Positions 61,773-64,000 of a stretch of DNA of 64,000 bases are shown piece after piece. Origin of the DNA: Nemopilema nomurai (taxonomy: Eukaryota > Cnidaria > Scyphozoa > Rhizostomeae > Rhizostomatidae); assembly GCA_003864495.1 (NCBI GenBank), contig ML133387.1, positions 706,809-770,808 on the forward strand, in the 5' to 3' direction. Under the pieces are notes generated by a model. That model was not told the origin of the DNA and made no database searches. It saw nothing but the letters and a program-made list of their open reading frames with translations. The first letter of the stretch is position 1; every line of letters begins with the position of its first letter. Position numbers and translations under genes: made by a program.

Positions 61773-62493
61773 CTGATTAGATGTTGATGGACCATAGCAT
61801 AGAGCACTGTGACCACCGGATCTTCAATTCCCAATTCAAACATTAAAAAGCATGGATTGTTGCCATGTCTCCGATCTCAATTCCTTTGTCAATGCGTTAA
61901 TGCTGACCAATCATTCTTTTCTCAAAAAGGTATTCAAAATACCATCTGCCAACTATTCTTGGGTCAGAATTGGTTGTCCAAATATTTAACCAAAGTAGCT
62001 TCCTGCTTGCCGAATCCAGACATCCGTAAATTGCTAATGGAAACATGTTTTTTTATAACCCATCAGCTTGGCACGGCCATTCAGGGAATTTACCCAATTA
62101 GGACCCCGTGTTACCAAGGCTCCTTTGACTCTCTTTCTTCTTTTATTAGAGTTAGGGCCCGGTTTTTAAGCCAATCTGGATCAAGGTCATACATCATGTC
62201 CTATACAGCATCTCGAGGAACATTCAATTTGTGAACCTGTCTTATTTCTCCATGAAGAGCTCGATAACCCAAACTCGCAAGTCATCAACTGAAACATCGT
62301 TGTCGTAACGCCTTATTCCAAAATGTCTGTCTAACGTGCATAAACTCCATGCATATTGTTGGTAATCTCGTATCACGAAATCCCGGATTTCCTGTCTATT
62401 TAGTCCTTGACTGATGTTTTGCTCTAGGTCCTTTCGAAGATCTTCATTTTCTTTCCAGCTATCGTTGCGAACAGTCAATGCCCTCGACGCCAT
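61773..62493 (-). pseudogene. Integrase-core (DDE-type) transposase-derived exon, broken
   Basis: It starts at ATG 62491-62493 (MASRALTVRND) and is open for 83 codons. A frame change follows near 62250, and stops occur at 62201-62203, 62111-62113 and 61897-61899, with another frame loss near 61845. The segments match integrase-core proteins abundant in cnidarian and fish genomes (recalled as the rva_4 type): YAWSLCTLDRHFGIRRYDND, GYRALHGEIRQVHKLNVPRD, LAIYGCLDSASRKLLWL and RIDKG. At the site where the family usually has an Asp in a DGxDKL context, the sequence reads NSLNGRAKL, so a catalytic residue also seems lost. The exon ends TATGGTCCATCAACATCTAA-TCAG followed by GTAAAT, a plausible splice donor at 61773. 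No following exon was recognised. Confidence 0.75.
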
Positions 62494-62499
62494 GTTTGT

Positions 62500-64000
62500 T
62501 TGTTTGTTTTTCCATAGTCGGTTTTTCCCGCCAAAAGTAAGTTAGTAAGTGGCGAAACGCATTATGGTATACTGTGGCAAAGCTCGGCTTGCGGAAACGC
62601 AAGTAAAAATGCCAAAGTAAAACGAAATCAAATTTTTGCCAAATAAAAAATGCAAAGAAAATTATTTCAAGATCAAAATAACTTAAAAATTTATTCAAAG
62701 TAACAGAAAAAATTTCTTATGGAAACGAAATAAAAACAAAACAAAAACAAATAATCAATAGGAAAACAAACAAAAGCAAAAAATCAGTATAGAAAATGAA
62801 AAAAATTATTCACAATTATAATGATTCAAGATAAATTCTTTGAAGCAAACCTCGGCCACCATAGAGTAAATCCCACTCAGCGTGGCTTTGGGGCAAGTTC
62901 TTTTGCTACGAAACCTACCTGAGGATTTGGAATAACATTTTAACAGTCTCCAGACAAAACTGTCTGCGAAAATGCCTTAAACGATTCAAACAACAAACAA
63001 ATATCGAAGATAATTGCGTTGTTTCATGCTTGATGTTGATATTAGTGTTGATAAAACAAGAACCAACTCAAGTCAGGTTTAAAAAATTGCCACGTGTTAG
63101 AGTTATGTTCCATAATTCTTGAAAAATTTCTGGCCACATCGGACCTGCCGCCGGTTTTATTGATGATTCGATTTGTTGTTGCTGCAACCATCAGCCATGT
63201 GCTCATGGTGGGATAAAGCTTTAGGTTGATCGGGCCACTTTCTATCTAATATAATACAATTGAACAGAAACTGAAAACTGACATGTCATAACTTTGTCAT
63301 GTAAAATGATCAAATATGTTAATCGATCATATCTGAAAAACGACATCATGCCTTACGCTGTTTTTTATCGATTCATCTCTATGATGCATCGAAAAAGTTG
63401 GCATGGGTCAGTATACTGGGAAAAAAGGCAGAGATTTGCATATTGAACCTAAAATCGTCACACTTTCGAATTATCGCTCAACTTGACGGGTAGGTTTTAA
63501 TGGCAAATTTTTAACGAAGTGTGTTAAATTATCTAAATGTCAATATCATACTAGCAAACTTATAACATAATTTAGGTTTGTCTTAAAATTTTTGAGTCAT
63601 TTGGTATTTTCCTTGCCAGAGGTAAAATGAAATGTAAAAAGCAGAGGTAAAAAGCAAAAATAAAATTTAGGTGGATATCGTGAATCCCAGGATGCCACAA
63701 TGTGAATTTTTCATACATTAAAGGCAAAAAATTTCGGACACAATATTATGGGACAAAATATTTTCGGACGTTTTTCAAAGTTATTCTTGATGTTGCCAGA
63801 GAAATTTCGGGCGAATGAAAAGAACCATGTATTCAGCTATTTTCGGTGCTTTGAAAACATACCTTAAGGCTAGCTCTTTCAAGTTCGTTTAAACGGTTCA
63901 TTACTGTTTATAAGTGTTTAAATTGGTCCTCATAAGGAACTCAAATTTTGGCAATGGGAATAGTGCCTCCCATTTTAAAGGCCTTAATGATCATTTGTCG
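62500..64000. other. Unassigned DNA to the right edge
   Basis: An A-rich, simple-sequence-like stretch lies at 62640-62820. Beyond it I see no gene, splice-flanked open segment, tandem repeat or inverted repeat that I can support. Confidence 0.4.

Noticed and set aside
61809..62234. 141-codon plus-strand frame
   Set aside because: It lies antisense to the integrase-core relic, whose minus-strand reading explains the sequence.
1..64000. tRNA, rRNA or other structured RNA genes
   Set aside because: I looked for cloverleaf-like and rRNA-like segments by eye and saw none; a covariance-model scan would be needed to exclude diverged ones.

Overview
This is eukaryotic, AT-rich DNA that is almost entirely repetitive. 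No intact gene was found. The retroelement and transposase relics (BEL/Pao gag, Ty1/copia RNase H, an integrase-core transposase) and the GT-AG splice signals point to an animal, most plausibly a marine invertebrate such as a cnidarian. That placement is inference from element types. No tRNA, rRNA, CRISPR or bacterial operon structure was seen.

Layout. 1-8370: a 68-bp satellite with nested higher-order repeats, running off the left edge. 8371-14285: a plus-strand tandem array of nine open, splice-flanked 92/93-bp exon-like cassettes plus one decayed copy. 14286-15120: plain AT-rich DNA. 15121-17270: a minisatellite carrying 13 perfect TGACGTCA (CRE-type) octamers. 17640-21600: an old repeat family with three good ~645-bp units. 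22286-22381: a possible minus-strand terminal exon. 22700-24210: an ATG/CAT-rich minisatellite. 24210-37930: a ~1.0-kb tandem array of the same family as 8371-14285 but in opposite orientation, with mostly broken cassettes. 38125-38829: a 705-bp TTAA-flanked MITE inserted into one copy of a direct-repeat pair (38080-40032). 41227-50540: about 66 nearly identical ~141-bp units open in one frame of 47 codons. 52803-56739: a 3.9-kb foldback, Mutator-like element with ~800-bp inverted arms and a perfect 9-bp target duplication, containing a decayed copia RNase H piece. 57530-59133: the 5' end of a truncated BEL/Pao element (gag relic, primer binding site, probable LTR). 61773-62493: a broken integrase-type transposase exon. 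The remaining stretches, including 62500-64000, hold nothing recognisable.

The features do not form a pathway. The strongest signals are the two inverted arrays of one splice-competent cassette family (about 8.4-14.3 and 22.7-37.9 kb), the CRE-dense minisatellite between them, the in-frame 141-bp satellite, and the foldback element. The density of satellites suggests heterochromatin, perhaps pericentromeric, but the sequence alone cannot prove it.
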